Shown here piece by piece: positions 1 to 8,182 of a stretch of DNA of 64,000 nucleotides. The translations under genes and the position numbers were made by a program. The notes under the pieces are model-generated. The model saw only the letters and a list, made by a program, of their open reading frames with translations, made no database searches and was not told where the DNA came from. The first letter of the stretch is position 1. Each line of letters opens with the position of its first letter. Location: contig CAVYVO010000022.1 in assembly GCA_963771985.1 (NCBI GenBank), positions 1 to 64,000 on the forward strand. The letters are read 5' to 3'. The stretch comes from Trebonia sp963771985 (GTDB lineage: Bacteria > Actinomycetota > Actinomycetes > Streptosporangiales > Streptosporangiaceae).

Positions 1-128
1 CTCCGTCGTTGCGCCTCATGCGCCGCGAGCACCTCAACTGGTGAAACCACGCCAAACGCGTCGGGCTCGCCGCGCGGGCGGCTCGCCCCGGCGGGTGCGC
101 GGGACCAGTCGGCAGCCGGGCTCCGCGG

Positions 129-388
129 ATGAACGCGATCTGCGAGCGCCTCGTCGGCACCCTGCGCCGGGAGCTCCTGGACCGCGTGCTGATCCTGGGG
201 GAGTGTCATCTGCGTGCCGTGCTGGCCGAATACCAGGTGCAGCTACAACACGGCCCGGCCGCACCAGGGCATCGGCCAGCGCGTCCCCCACGGGTGAACA
301 CCTCACCGTTACCGGTCTCGACCGCGAACGGATCCTCCGAAAACCCGTCCTGGGCGGCCTGATCAACGAATATGCGAGCGCCGCCTGA
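129..388 (+). pseudogene. Integrase-core transposase remnant (IS3/IS481 type)
   Basis: This is the C-terminal end of an rve-type transposase broken by two frameshifts. Frame 3 reads NAICERLVGTLRREL and LDRVLILGE from 129. Frame 1 continues from about 241 with YNTARPHQGI, the usual end-of-core motif. Frame 2 finishes with RILRKPVLGGLINEY and a stop at 386-388. The three pieces join in the order expected for one protein, so the frameshifts are real relative to the family. The catalytic DDE part would lie to the left and is not recognisable in the first 128 bases. It marks the window start as mobile-element debris. Confidence 0.7.
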
Positions 389-407
389 TATCCCGAAGAA
401 CCGCAGG

Positions 408-647
408 TCACCAGACGAATCCTATTTTCGAGCGGGACAGGGTCAGCTTGGGCTCTTCTCCAGCCACCTCGACCCAGATGGTCTCTGACGAGTTGACGCC
501 GGTGTCGATCGCGGTGAGCCGAACGGTCCAGATCGGCTCACCGTCCCGCGTGGTCTTCTGCGTCTGGTCGACCCGTGACTTCGCCGCAGGCCGGGCGGTC
601 GCGGCTACACGGAACTTGACTTCGCTGATGTCGATTCTGCGTCGCAT
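408..647 (-). CDS. Small conserved hypothetical protein, divergent from the GntR gene
   Basis: A 79-residue soluble protein starting MRRRIDISEVKFRV. The upstream GAAAGGA is a plausible ribosome binding site. There is no signal peptide or membrane segment; the middle looks beta-rich (EPIWTVRLTAID, ETIWVEVAG). Proteins of this size and style occur in actinomycete integrative conjugative elements and plasmids next to GntR-type transfer repressors; that comparison is from memory. Its promoter region is shared with the GntR gene and carries two palindromes, so it is probably controlled by that repressor. Its function is unknown. Confidence 0.6.
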   Translation of the reverse strand: MRRRIDISEVKFRVAATARPAAKSRVDQTQKTTRDGEPIWTVRLTAIDTGVNSSETIWVEVAGEEPKLTLSRSKIGFVW

Positions 648-690
648 GATCTTGGTCCTTTCTGACCGATGTACTTCCGTTGCCCTCTTA

Positions 691-748
691 TCCTCTAGAG
701 GACTTTAGGAGAACGGTGACCCGACTAGTAGTCAAGTCCTCTAGAGGA
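691..748. promoter_or_regulatory. Twin palindromic operator between divergent genes
   Basis: The 12-bp perfect palindrome TCCTCTAGAGGA occurs at 691-702 and again at 737-748, 46 bp apart centre to centre. The flanks (AAG on one side, TTAA or TAAAG on the other) make the two sites inverted copies of each other. They sit in the divergent spacer between the small gene (start 647) and the GntR gene (start 780). Autoregulation by the adjacent HutC-type GntR protein is the simplest reading, because such regulators bind short dyads containing TCTAGA-like cores. Confidence 0.75.
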
Positions 749-779
749 TTAAGATCGATCGGGACTCAGGAGAGATCAC

Positions 780-1571
780 ATGACCGAAGAACTCAGCTCG
801 TACGCGCCCAAGTACCAGCGCATCGCAGACGCCCTACGACGCGACATCAAGACCGGAACCTACGCGCCTGGCGACCGACTGCCAGCAGAGACCGCACTAC
901 TCGACCGCTTCCGTGACCAGTTCGGAACGCTCAGCCTGCCGACCTTGCGGCAGGCCATCGCCGTTCTTCGCGCCGAAGGGCTGATCACCTCACAGCAGGG
1001 CATTGGCACGTTCGTACGCTCAGACCGGCGCTTGCAGCGCCGATCGCGTCACCGCTATGGACGAGCACGCGCGGACCGCCAACTACTCACCTCGCACCTC
1101 GCACACCAGATCATCTACAGCGGACCCGGCAAGCTGCCCGAGCACATCGCTGACGCAAGCACCCTGACTGCAGACGATCCCGTGGTCATACGCCGACGTC
1201 TGCTGCGCGATAAGGAAACCGGCCAGGCCCAGGAACTGGGAGCCAGTTATATTCCGGCCAGCATCGCAGCAGGAACGTACCTCGAAGAATCGGACGTGGT
1301 ACCGAAGGCACTCTTCCTGTGCGTCGAAGAACTCGGCGGCAGACTCTACACCCGAGCGCACGATCGCTGGCAGGTACGTCCGGCCACGGCCGAGGAAGCG
1401 AGCCTTCTGGAGATACCGGCTGGAAGCACCGTCATTCACCTAGTGCACAGCGCATCGGACGAGAACGGCGACACTCTGGAAGTCTCAGAATCCATCTGGC
1501 CATCCGACCGCATCGTCATTATCGATGACTACGACATCGCCCAGGGCCAGGACGGCATGTCCGATGTCTGA
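780..1571 (+). CDS. GntR family (HutC subfamily) transcriptional regulator
   Basis: A 263-residue DNA-binding repressor. Residues 8-80 form the winged helix (PKYQRIADALRRDI, GDRLPAETAL, LPTLRQAIAVLRAEGL, GIGTFV). Residues about 110-255 are a UTRA-like effector domain (VIRRRLLRDKETG, GSTVIHLVHSASDENGDTLEVSE). ATG 780 follows CAGGAGAG at good spacing. In pSAM2-type integrative elements a GntR repressor (KorSA/TraR type) keeps transfer genes silent; position and type fit that role here, but no transfer gene is in the window. The gene overlaps the next by 8 bp (ATGTCTGA), which implies translational coupling. Confidence 0.9.
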   Translation: MTEELSSYAPKYQRIADALRRDIKTGTYAPGDRLPAETALLDRFRDQFGTLSLPTLRQAIAVLRAEGLITSQQGIGTFVRSDRRLQRRSRHRYGRARADRQLLTSHLAHQIIYSGPGKLPEHIADASTLTADDPVVIRRRLLRDKETGQAQELGASYIPASIAAGTYLEESDVVPKALFLCVEELGGRLYTRAHDRWQVRPATAEEASLLEIPAGSTVIHLVHSASDENGDTLEVSESIWPSDRIVIIDDYDIAQGQDGMSDV

Positions 1572-2256
1572 CGCCATAGAGACCCCGCTACCCGCCAAGA
1601 TGCGCGAGCACTGGTGGTGGCGGCCCGGATGGCAGGAAGGCCGCCACATCTACGCCTGCCACCTGACGCTCGACGACCAGCCGCAGCTACGCGAACTCGC
1701 CGCCGAGTACCAGCAGGCGATCACGGGGTTGCAGGGGCTTGACCTGATCCCGCCGCAATGGCTGCACCTCACTATGCAGGGAATTGGCTTCACCGACGAG
1801 ATCAGGGACGGCGAGGCAGACCACCTGCACGACGCGCTCAGCCGCGAGCTGGCGAAGGTCGCCCCGCCGACCGTCGAGTTCCGCTATCTGACGGTCCACC
1901 CAGAAGCGATCTACCTAAAAGCCCATCCTGCGGATGCGCTGTACCCGCTGCGCGAGCACATGCACCGCGCGGTGGCGTCCGTCCTCGGCCCGGAGAGATT
2001 CACCGAGCCGATGCCAGATCGCGAGAAATTCACACCACATGTCAGCATCGCCTACGTAAGCGCCGACAATGACCCCGAGCCGATCGCTAGTGCGCTGCGG
2101 AAACTCGCCACCAGATCAGTGTCAGTGACGTTCGCCAAGGCATCACTGCTTGAGTTCCACCGAGACCAGCAGATGTACGAGTGGACAAGCGCGATCCCCA
2201 TACCGATCGGATCAGGCAGGACCAGCCGACAGATGTCTAGCCGACAGAGCGTGTGA
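1564..2256 (+). CDS. 2'-5' RNA ligase family (2H phosphoesterase) protein
   Basis: A 230-residue cytosolic protein with the two H-x-T/S signatures of 2H phosphoesterases: LHLTM near residue 65 and FTPHVSIAY near residue 160. The family acts on 2'-5' linked or cyclic nucleotide phosphates in RNA; the substrate here is unknown. The start MSDAIETP at 1564 is chosen because it overlaps the GntR stop, so the pair is one operon under the twin palindromes. In many conjugative elements the gene beside the GntR regulator encodes a Nudix hydrolase; a 2H enzyme in this place is less usual. Confidence 0.85.
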   Translation: MSDAIETPLPAKMREHWWWRPGWQEGRHIYACHLTLDDQPQLRELAAEYQQAITGLQGLDLIPPQWLHLTMQGIGFTDEIRDGEADHLHDALSRELAKVAPPTVEFRYLTVHPEAIYLKAHPADALYPLREHMHRAVASVLGPERFTEPMPDREKFTPHVSIAYVSADNDPEPIASALRKLATRSVSVTFAKASLLEFHRDQQMYEWTSAIPIPIGSGRTSRQMSSRQSV

Positions 2257-2906
2257 CAACTTTCTCTACAGCTTCAAGGGCGCGCCTCCGGCACGCCACG
2301 CGCCAGGCTCTCAACCCGGCGCAGCGCAGAAAAGCGCGAAGTGACCGGGAACAGAAGCGCGTGAACTGAGACGGTGAGCACCACTAGGGCAGAGCCTCAG
2401 CGGGGAATGGGCGGGGGACGGTCCGCGCCCGTGGCGTCGGCCTGCCGCGCCCTCTCTGCGCGGGAGCGCGCCGAGGACGCGGCGCCGAGCGCCGGGCGGC
2501 TGTCCCCGCTTCCCGTAGGCCGGTGGTCACCCGCCGTTACGCGCCACCGGCACCACGCGACGCGCAGACCAGGCATGGCCATCGCAGCGTGCTGGCGGGC
2601 CTGCGGCCGGGAGAAATGCCACAGCGTGCGGGCTTCTCCCCTCACACCCGGCGCGGGATTATCCGGGGGGCGGCCAGTTGCCGTCAAGGGCGCTCCCTTC
2701 GGTCGCGTCGCCTGCGGCGATGGCGCAAGCGCCACCCTTGAGCAGCAACTGACTGCGAGGCCCCCGGACCCCGTAAGCGCTTGTCGGGTTGAGGGGAGGA
2801 GCGGGCGAAGCCCTTTGGCACCTATCAGGTTGGACGGGGCAGACTGGCGGCCGGGCGGATTCGTACTCGTATCCGTCAAGGCCGGTGGGCGTTAGGCTCA
2901 ATCGGC
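2257..2906. other. Probable non-coding GC-rich stretch with hairpins
   Basis: No convincing gene is seen. Several overlapping open frames exist on both strands, but they are Arg/Pro/Ala-rich with no domain. The stretch contains a 7-bp stem (GGGAGAA 2609-2615 with TTCTCCC 2634-2640) and the much larger hairpin described separately at 2663-2767. A structured origin, a transfer site or a non-coding RNA of the left-hand element are possibilities. Confidence 0.5.
2663..2767. repeat. Long imperfect inverted repeat (about 105 nt hairpin)
   Basis: The left arm CCGGGGGG...CCAGTTGC..TCAAGGG..CGCT (2663-2694) pairs with the right arm AGCGCCACCCTTGAGCAGCAACTG...GCCCCCGG (2728-2767; interior shown in parts). 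The outer stem is CCGGGGG/CCCCCGG, the middle stem CAGTTGC/GCAACTG and TCAAGGG/CCCTTGA, and the inner loop contains TCGCC-TGC-GGCGA. Bulges interrupt the stems but order and spacing are kept, so this is one large foldable structure. Confidence 0.7.
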
Positions 2907-3131
2907 ATGACGACGGAGGACACGCGCATCGTGCTTCGTACTGGTGGAATGAACGACCCGATAGTAGATCACCCCGGACAGCCCGCGGACTACGTGCACA
3001 CCGATGGCACAGTCTGGACATGGCACGAAAGATGGCGGCTAGTCGGCGGCGTCCAGGATGACAAAGGGCGGATATTCGGTCGCACCCTCCTTCGCCTCTA
3101 TGACCTCGTGACGTCCGGCACCGATGATTGA
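2907..3131 (+). CDS. Hypothetical protein, 74 aa
   Basis: A small acidic protein starting MTTEDTRIV and ending VTSGTDD. It has balanced composition, including Trp and Asp, unlike the frameshadow peptides nearby. DGTVWTWHERWRLVGGV suggests a compact beta-rich fold. There is no signal peptide, no membrane segment and no family I recognise. It lies on the element side of attachment site 1, so it is probably cargo of the left-hand element. Confidence 0.45.
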   Translation: MTTEDTRIVLRTGGMNDPIVDHPGQPADYVHTDGTVWTWHERWRLVGGVQDDKGRIFGRTLLRLYDLVTSGTDD

Positions 3132-3588
3132 GATCGAGGACTTCCAGGCCCAGTAGGAGCGATCGCGGTCGAGTAACCAACTGAGTAACGACCGCGCGTG
3201 ATGAGGACGGACGCCGCTGGACGTTGGCAGACGATACGCCGCAGGTCATAGCCACGATGCGAAGGCACAGACGTACAGCAACATGGCTTCGGGACGAAGA
3301 AGCCGCCGAGAGACTGACCACCAAAGTTGACCACAACAGCATCGGAATCAGACCGACGCTGAGCGAGGAGTCAAGTGGCCAAATCCCAGGTAGCCGACGC
3401 CAAGCGACAAGTTGGACGTACCTTACAAGCGAGGGATCAGCGTCAAGCACCCCTTGACGGAGACATGCCTCGTGCCCTTCGCGTGCCCGAACAAGGCGGA
3501 AACAAGAGACATTGAGCTGTAGCCAGACGACGAGCAAACTGGCTCTCATCAGGAACGCAGCAGTTGACCGCAGCACGTGAAACGACCT
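3132..3588. other. Region with two weak overlapping small ORFs
   Basis: Two candidates are visible. One is 3224-3457 (+), starting TTG (ADDTPQVIATMRRHR). The other is 3375-3515 (+), starting GTG behind GAGGAG (VAKSQVADAKRQVGRTLQ, 46 aa). They overlap in different frames, so at most one is likely real, and neither has a known domain. The rest of the stretch shows no gene and leads directly into attachment site 1. Confidence 0.3.
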
Positions 3589-3626
3589 CCTAAGCGGTAG
3601 GTCCCGCGTTCGAGTCGCGGTCGGGG
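3589..3626 (+). repeat. Attachment-site repeat 1: 3' half of a tRNA
   Basis: This 38-bp segment begins CCTAAGCGGTAGGTC, continues through the T-arm CCGCG-TTCGAGT-CGCGG and ends TCGGGG, then GCGCA. It is identical to 21019-21056, differs at one base from 26743-26780, and matches 30019-30045 apart from an 11-bp deletion and three substitutions. With the preceding CT it reads as an anticodon loop CTCCTAA (anticodon CCT, Arg). The 5' side does not pair, so this is a tRNA 3' fragment, not a tRNA gene. It is interpreted as an att site used by the adjacent tyrosine recombinases. Confidence 0.8.
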
Positions 3627-3652
3627 CGCACGGCCACTTTCATCGGCTGGCC

Positions 3653-3688
3653 CTCTCGCCTGCATCAAAGCAGGAAGAGAGTTGTTTT
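3653..3688 (+). terminator. Terminator-like hairpin following the tRNA fragment
   Basis: CTCTC (3653-3657) and CCTGC (3659-3663) pair with GCAGG (3670-3674) and GAGAG (3677-3681) around an ATCAAA loop, followed by TTGTTTT. A closely similar hairpin lies the same distance after attachment copy 2 (21081-21113). The duplicated unit therefore includes the tRNA 3' end plus its likely terminator. Confidence 0.65.
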
Positions 3689-3776
3689 AGAAAATGACCA
3701 CGACAAGTCACCGTGTGGTTAGAAGTCTCGGTCCGGTGGTCCGGCGGGGCCAGATCCGGGAGATGAGCGTAAAACT

Positions 3777-4725
3777 GTGGCGCCGCAGTCGCGGCGTCCG
3801 GGGCAGCTGGACGCGGGCGTGCTCGGGGCCGAGGTGGGCTCGTTCCGGCTGCACCTGGCCGCGGAGGGCAAGGCGGAGCGGACCATCAGGGGCTACACGG
3901 AGGCGGTGGCCTGGTTCGCCGCCGCCCACCTGCTTGGCCAGACGAGTAAGACCAGGTGGGAGCAGGTCGGCACCGATGATGTGCAGCACTGGGTGGTTCA
4001 CCTGCTGGGCCAGTACAGCGACGCCTACGCTTTACAACCAGTACCGGGCGCTGCAGCAGTTCTTCAGGTTGTGGTCCGTCGAAGAGGAACTGCCGGACAC
4101 AATGGCCGGGCTGCGCGGGCCGAAGGTCGCCGGGAAGCTGGTTCCGTATTTCTCCAGCGATGAACTTTCGGCACTCACGAAGGCATGCCGCGGTAACACG
4201 TTCGCGCAGCGCCGTGACGCCGCGATCATCGCGGTGTTCCTGGCCACGGGCATCCGCCTGTCGGAGCTGGCCGGGATCCGCTATAGCCCGGATGATCCCG
4301 CCCGCAGCGACCTGGACCTGCAGGCGCGGGAGATCAGGGTCTGGGGCAAGGGCAGGCCGCGGATTGTCAGGATCGGCCACGAGACCGCCCGCAGCGTGGA
4401 CCGGTACCTGCGTGCCCGGTCCCGGCATGCCCAGGCCTGGCGGCCGCAGCTGTAGCTGGGGTAGGGTGACCGGGGTCCGCTGACGTCCGCTGGGATCTAC
4501 CAGGTTGTCGTGCGGCGCGGCCGGGAGTGCGGCGTGCATGTGCACCCGCACTGGTTCCGGCACCACTTCAGCCACACCTGGCTGGAACGCGGCGGCGCGG
4601 AGGGCGACCTGATGGAGCTGAACGGCTGGGTCTCGCCGCAGAGCCTGCTGACCCGTTACGGGGCCAGTGCTCGCGCTGCCCGCGCCCGCCGCGGCTATGA
4701 CCGCGTCATGAACGACCTTCCCTAA
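3777..4725 (+). pseudogene. Tyrosine recombinase/integrase, decayed copy
   Basis: A phage-type integrase closely related to the next gene. The N-terminal SAM-like domain (DAGVLGAEVGSFRLHLAAEG, TEAVAWFAAAHLLG) reads from GTG 3777. A one-base insertion near 4030 (GCTTTACAACCAG versus GCCAGCAACCAG in the paralogue) shifts the frame. The core continues with GIRLSELAGIR, then hits in-frame TAG codons at 4453 and 4462. After these the C-terminus HPHWFRHHFSHTW and LLTRYGAS is still readable to 4725. The catalytic R, K, HxxRH and Tyr positions are all still visible, so decay is fairly recent. It lies 150 bp from attachment site 1. Confidence 0.85.
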
Positions 4726-4849
4726 CAGGCGGGCGCGCCGCCCGGTTCATTGCGTGGTGGCTCGTGCCGGGCGGAAGTGCTGATATCGGTTCCCCGGAAT
4801 GCTGGGAATGCCAGGATGCGGATGGTGCGCCGGTACCAGGGAGATGACG

Positions 4850-5806
4850 ATGGCCGCACCGCAGGCACGTTCCAGGCAGCCGCGGCAGATGGACGCCGGG
4901 GTGCTCGGGGCTGAGATCGGCTCGTTCCGGCTGCATCTGGCCGCCGAGGGGAAGGCGCCGAAGACGATCCGCCTGTATACCGAGGCGGTGGCCTGGTTCG
5001 CTGCCGCCCGCCTGCTCGGCGAGGCCGGCAAGACCGGCTGGGAGCAGGCGGACCGGCGGGACGTGCAGGAGTGGATGGCCTGGCTGCTCGACAGGTACAG
5101 CGACGCCTACGCCAGCAACCAGTACCGGGCGCTGCAGCAGTTCTTCAAGTGGCTGTCCGCCGAGGAAGACCTGCCCGACCCGATGACCGGCCTGCACCCG
5201 CCGAAGGTGACCGGCAAGCTCGTCCCGGTCTTCACCGGCACCGAGATAGTCCGCCTGGAACGCACGTGCGCGGGCCGCGGGGTCGCCGAGCGGCGGGACG
5301 CGGCCATCATCGCGGTGCTCAAGGCGTCCGGCATCCGGCTGGCTGAGCTGGCCGGCATCCGCTACGACCCGCACGACCCGCGGCGCAGCGACATCGACCT
5401 GTGGCAGCGGGAGATCACCGTGCGCGGCAAGGGCGGCAGGCCCCGCATCGTCAAGATCAGCTACGACACTGCCCGCGCCCTGGATCGCTACCTGCGCGCC
5501 CGAGCCCGGCACCCACAGGCCTGGCGGGCGCAGCTGCGGCTCGGCGCGGGCAGCCGGCGGCCGCTGACGGCCAGCGGGATCTACCAGGTCATCATCCGCC
5601 GCGGTCGGCAGTGCGGGCTGGACGTGTGGCCGCACCGGTTCTGGCACCACTTCAGCCACACCTGGCTGGAGCGTGGCGGGCCGGAGGGTGACCTTATGGA
5701 GCTCAACGGCTGGTCGTCGCCGCAGATGCTCGCCCGCTACGGCGCCAGCGCCCGCAGCGCCAGCGCCCGGCGTACCTACGACCGCATCATGACCGACAAC
5801 CCATAA
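4850..5806 (+). CDS. Tyrosine recombinase/integrase with altered active site
   Basis: A 318-residue integrase with a SAM-like arm domain (residues 15-110) and a catalytic core (130-310). Box I GIRLAELAGIR and the lysine loop GKGGRPRIV are intact, and the nucleophile is in MLARYGAS. The HxxR box reads PHRFWHHFSHTW, so the second catalytic arginine is Trp; the decayed paralogue upstream has PHWFRHH, the normal order. Loss of that arginine normally abolishes strand cleavage in the family, so activity is doubtful. ATG 4850 is chosen for its spacing from GGGAG; ATG 4844 is an alternative. The gene sits beside attachment site 1, where an element integrase is expected. Confidence 0.85.
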   Translation: MAAPQARSRQPRQMDAGVLGAEIGSFRLHLAAEGKAPKTIRLYTEAVAWFAAARLLGEAGKTGWEQADRRDVQEWMAWLLDRYSDAYASNQYRALQQFFKWLSAEEDLPDPMTGLHPPKVTGKLVPVFTGTEIVRLERTCAGRGVAERRDAAIIAVLKASGIRLAELAGIRYDPHDPRRSDIDLWQREITVRGKGGRPRIVKISYDTARALDRYLRARARHPQAWRAQLRLGAGSRRPLTASGIYQVIIRRGRQCGLDVWPHRFWHHFSHTWLERGGPEGDLMELNGWSSPQMLARYGASARSASARRTYDRIMTDNP

Positions 5807-6032
5807 ATAACCCAGGCAGTACGAACCCGCCGTCACCAACACGGCCAATCGCCCAGCACCTGCGCAAGTAACCGCCGATAGGTACGGCTTCGGGTGGTGG
5901 GGGCACGACTACGAACGGGGCGCCGAACCGGTTGATATGACCACGCAGCCCGGTTATCGGCGTCTTCTGCTGCCTGGGCAGCGTCTGGCGCGGTCCTGGT
6001 CTGCGCGACAACAGCTGGTGGCTTGCCCGCTC

Positions 6033-7070
6033 TTACGTCCGGGCGCGGGCGTAGGTGGTGGCGAGCGCGCCGAAGACCTGTTTTGGTTCCCAGGCCATGT
6101 CGGGGTATGTGGTGCCGCGTTCATGCTCGAGGACCGCTACGACTCCGTAGGAGGCGAGATCAAGGTCGCGGTGGGGGTCGGTGGGGTGCCGGGGATATTC
6201 GAATCCGGCGAAGGTGAACCAGAACGCGGAGTCGATGTCTTCGGCTTCGTAGATCGCGAGCATGTCGTGCAGGTGCCTGACCTGTTCTTCCTCGTCGCGT
6301 TCGTAGGTCCCGGGGATGAGTGGCGGGTCGGATTTGTCGTCGGTGATCATCCAGCCCAGGCCGCCGCGGCTGGCCGCGCCGCGGTAGGTGCAGCAGCCGA
6401 ACTCGGTGACCGCCACCGGCTTGCCGAAGCGCCGGTAGGCGCGCAGTGCGTCCCGGTAGCCGGCGGCATTGTCCGCGTCGCGGTAGGCATCGACGGAGAC
6501 CAGGTCGAACAGCTCCCAGTCGACGGTTTCCCACGGCGCGGCCGCGTAGGTGACTGGCCCGGCGAACTTTTCCCTGGCTGCGCGCACGATGTCCCGGTGC
6601 GTGTGCCTGACCCGTTCCAGCCCGCTGGCCAGCGCTGCCATCACGTCCGGCTTGCGCCGCAGGGTCGGATCGGTCACCGTGGCGATGCGGCCGAGCACGC
6701 TGTCGCCGGGGAAGAAGCCCGCGCACCACAGCGATATCTCGCACCCGACCACGAGCACCATCCGGCCCTCAGCTGCCCGCCGGAGCCGTTCGGCCTCGCG
6801 TGCGCAGCGGGCAAGGTACCCGGGCAGCGCGTCTGGTTCAAGGTTGATCGGGACTGGCGAGAACCACAGCTCCAGCCCGGCGGCAAGTGCGTGCTCGCCG
6901 GCCCGCGCCAGCCGCTGCGGGTCATCGCCGGACACCCGCACCGCGGTCGCGTGCAGGTCGCTGGCGATGATCTGCAGCTCCCGCTGCACCACCGGGTCGT
7001 CGAAGCGCTTGGGGGTGCTGTCCCCGTCGGCGGTGAGTCCGGTGTCGTAGTTGATCCCGTAGTTCCGCAT
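6033..7070 (-). CDS. TIM-barrel glycosidase-like protein
   Basis: A 345-residue protein starting MRNYGINYD. It looks like a clan-A glycoside hydrolase fold. A glutamate at the end of one strand (VVGCEISLWC, about residue 112) and a second in VAVTEFGCCTYRGA (about 223) are placed like the acid/base and nucleophile. No signal peptide is seen. Homologues in Streptomyces are, as I recall, often labelled abortive-infection proteins, without a demonstrated function I can cite. GTG 7079 is an alternative start. It is transcribed away from the TetR gene across a shared 32-bp dyad, so repression by that TetR protein is likely. Confidence 0.6.
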   Translation of the reverse strand: MRNYGINYDTGLTADGDSTPKRFDDPVVQRELQIIASDLHATAVRVSGDDPQRLARAGEHALAAGLELWFSPVPINLEPDALPGYLARCAREAERLRRAAEGRMVLVVGCEISLWCAGFFPGDSVLGRIATVTDPTLRRKPDVMAALASGLERVRHTHRDIVRAAREKFAGPVTYAAAPWETVDWELFDLVSVDAYRDADNAAGYRDALRAYRRFGKPVAVTEFGCCTYRGAASRGGLGWMITDDKSDPPLIPGTYERDEEEQVRHLHDMLAIYEAEDIDSAFWFTFAGFEYPRHPTDPHRDLDLASYGVVAVLEHERGTTYPDMAWEPKQVFGALATTYARART

Positions 7071-7092
7071 GACAGTCACCCTAGCACTAAAG

Positions 7093-7124
7093 CCATACTT
7101 GGTATATTTTCTTACCTGGTATGG
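7093..7124. promoter_or_regulatory. Palindromic operator, glycosidase-like/TetR divergent promoter
   Basis: The dyad CCATAC..GGTA (7093-7104) mirrors TACC..GTATGG (7113-7124) around an AT-rich centre (TATTTTCT). It lies eight bases before the TetR start and 23 bases from the divergent gene start. Its size, symmetry and position fit a TetR-dimer operator overlapping both promoters. Confidence 0.75.
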
Positions 7125-7131
7125 TCAGTGC

Positions 7132-7770
7132 ATGGTTGCTGAAGGCCGTCACGGCGGCCCGGCGGGCCCGCAGCCCGGGCGCCGGGAACGCAAGAAGGCG
7201 GAGGTCCGCCAGCGCATCTCCGACGCGGCAACGGCGCTGTTCCTGCGCCGCGGGTTCGACCAGGTGTCCGTTTCGGAGATCGCCGAGGCCGCCGACGTGG
7301 CCCGGCCAACGGTCTTCGCTCACTTCCCGCGCAAGGAAGACCTGTTCTTTGACCGCTACCCTGAGGTGGCCGGCCAGCTCACCCGGGCCATCCGGGAGCG
7401 CCCGGCCGGGAAGTCGGCGGTGAGCGCGCTCCGCGACACGTTCGTGGCCGCTGCCCGGGCGGGCCAGGCACCGTACGGCATGCAGGCGGACATGATCGCG
7501 TGGTGGCGGACAGTGGCGGCCTCGCGCGCGCTGCAGGCGCGGGCCCGGGAGCTTGCCGACCAGCTTTCAACCGAGCTGGCGCAGGCAATGGCCGCCGCAG
7601 GCACAGCCGAACCCGAGCTTGCCGCGGCACTCGCTGTCGCCGCCTACCGCACCATCCACCTGCAGGCCATCCGCGCCATCCTCGCCGGCGAAGACGCCGC
7701 AACGATTGCGGCACGGCACCCAGCCCTGATCCGCTCGGCGCTCACCGCAGTCGACCAGATGACGGCATGA
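7132..7770 (+). CDS. TetR family transcriptional regulator
   Basis: A 212-residue regulator. The N-terminal helix-turn-helix is typical: RISDAATALFLRRGFDQVSV, SEIAEAADVARPTVFAHFPR, KEDLFFDRYPE. The C-terminal ligand domain (residues 80-205) is all-helical and Ala-rich and ends SALTAVDQMTA. ATG 7132 is chosen because it places the HTH at the usual distance and leaves the 32-bp dyad upstream. It probably represses itself and the divergent glycosidase-like gene. The inducer is unknown. Confidence 0.9.
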   Translation: MVAEGRHGGPAGPQPGRRERKKAEVRQRISDAATALFLRRGFDQVSVSEIAEAADVARPTVFAHFPRKEDLFFDRYPEVAGQLTRAIRERPAGKSAVSALRDTFVAAARAGQAPYGMQADMIAWWRTVAASRALQARARELADQLSTELAQAMAAAGTAEPELAAALAVAAYRTIHLQAIRAILAGEDAATIAARHPALIRSALTAVDQMTA

Positions 7771-8182
7771 ACCTCGTTGAAGGTGTCGTCTTCCACTTCA
7801 CCGCCGGCCACGGCTCACGGTTCACCGTCCAGCCGCAGCCGTGCAGATCCGGCGCCACCGCGCGTGCTCGGCTCCCATGTCGAGCCACTCCCGAACCGCG
7901 CTAAATCGGCAGGTCACTCACGCTACCGGGCGATATGACACTGCGTGATAACCGCTGGCTGCGGCTACCGCGCGAGATCCGCCCAATGCACTCTTGGGAC
8001 GTTGCTGGTCTTGGCCAGAGCCACGCGCCGAGCCGGGCGATCTGCGCGGCCTCCGCTGGTGGAGGACTACGTCGAAATGCAGGAAGATCATCGGTAAGCC
8101 GTGTGCGGGAAGACCGCACGCACGGACGTGAAAGGGGAATGGGGAAACGGGGCCTGCACAGGCACCGCGCCCCCGACTGCCG
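7771..8182. other. Intergenic stretch without a supported gene
   Basis: A 46-codon frame overlaps the TetR stop (ATGA, 7767-7904; MNLVEGVVFHFTAGHG), but its tail is low-complexity and it is probably spurious. The rest of the stretch shows no recognisable gene, RNA or repeat. Confidence 0.4.

Noticed and set aside
2397..2879. Minus-strand open frame of 160 codons
   Set aside because: Composition is Arg/Pro/Ala-rich without a domain, and the region folds into large hairpins, so a non-coding reading is preferred.
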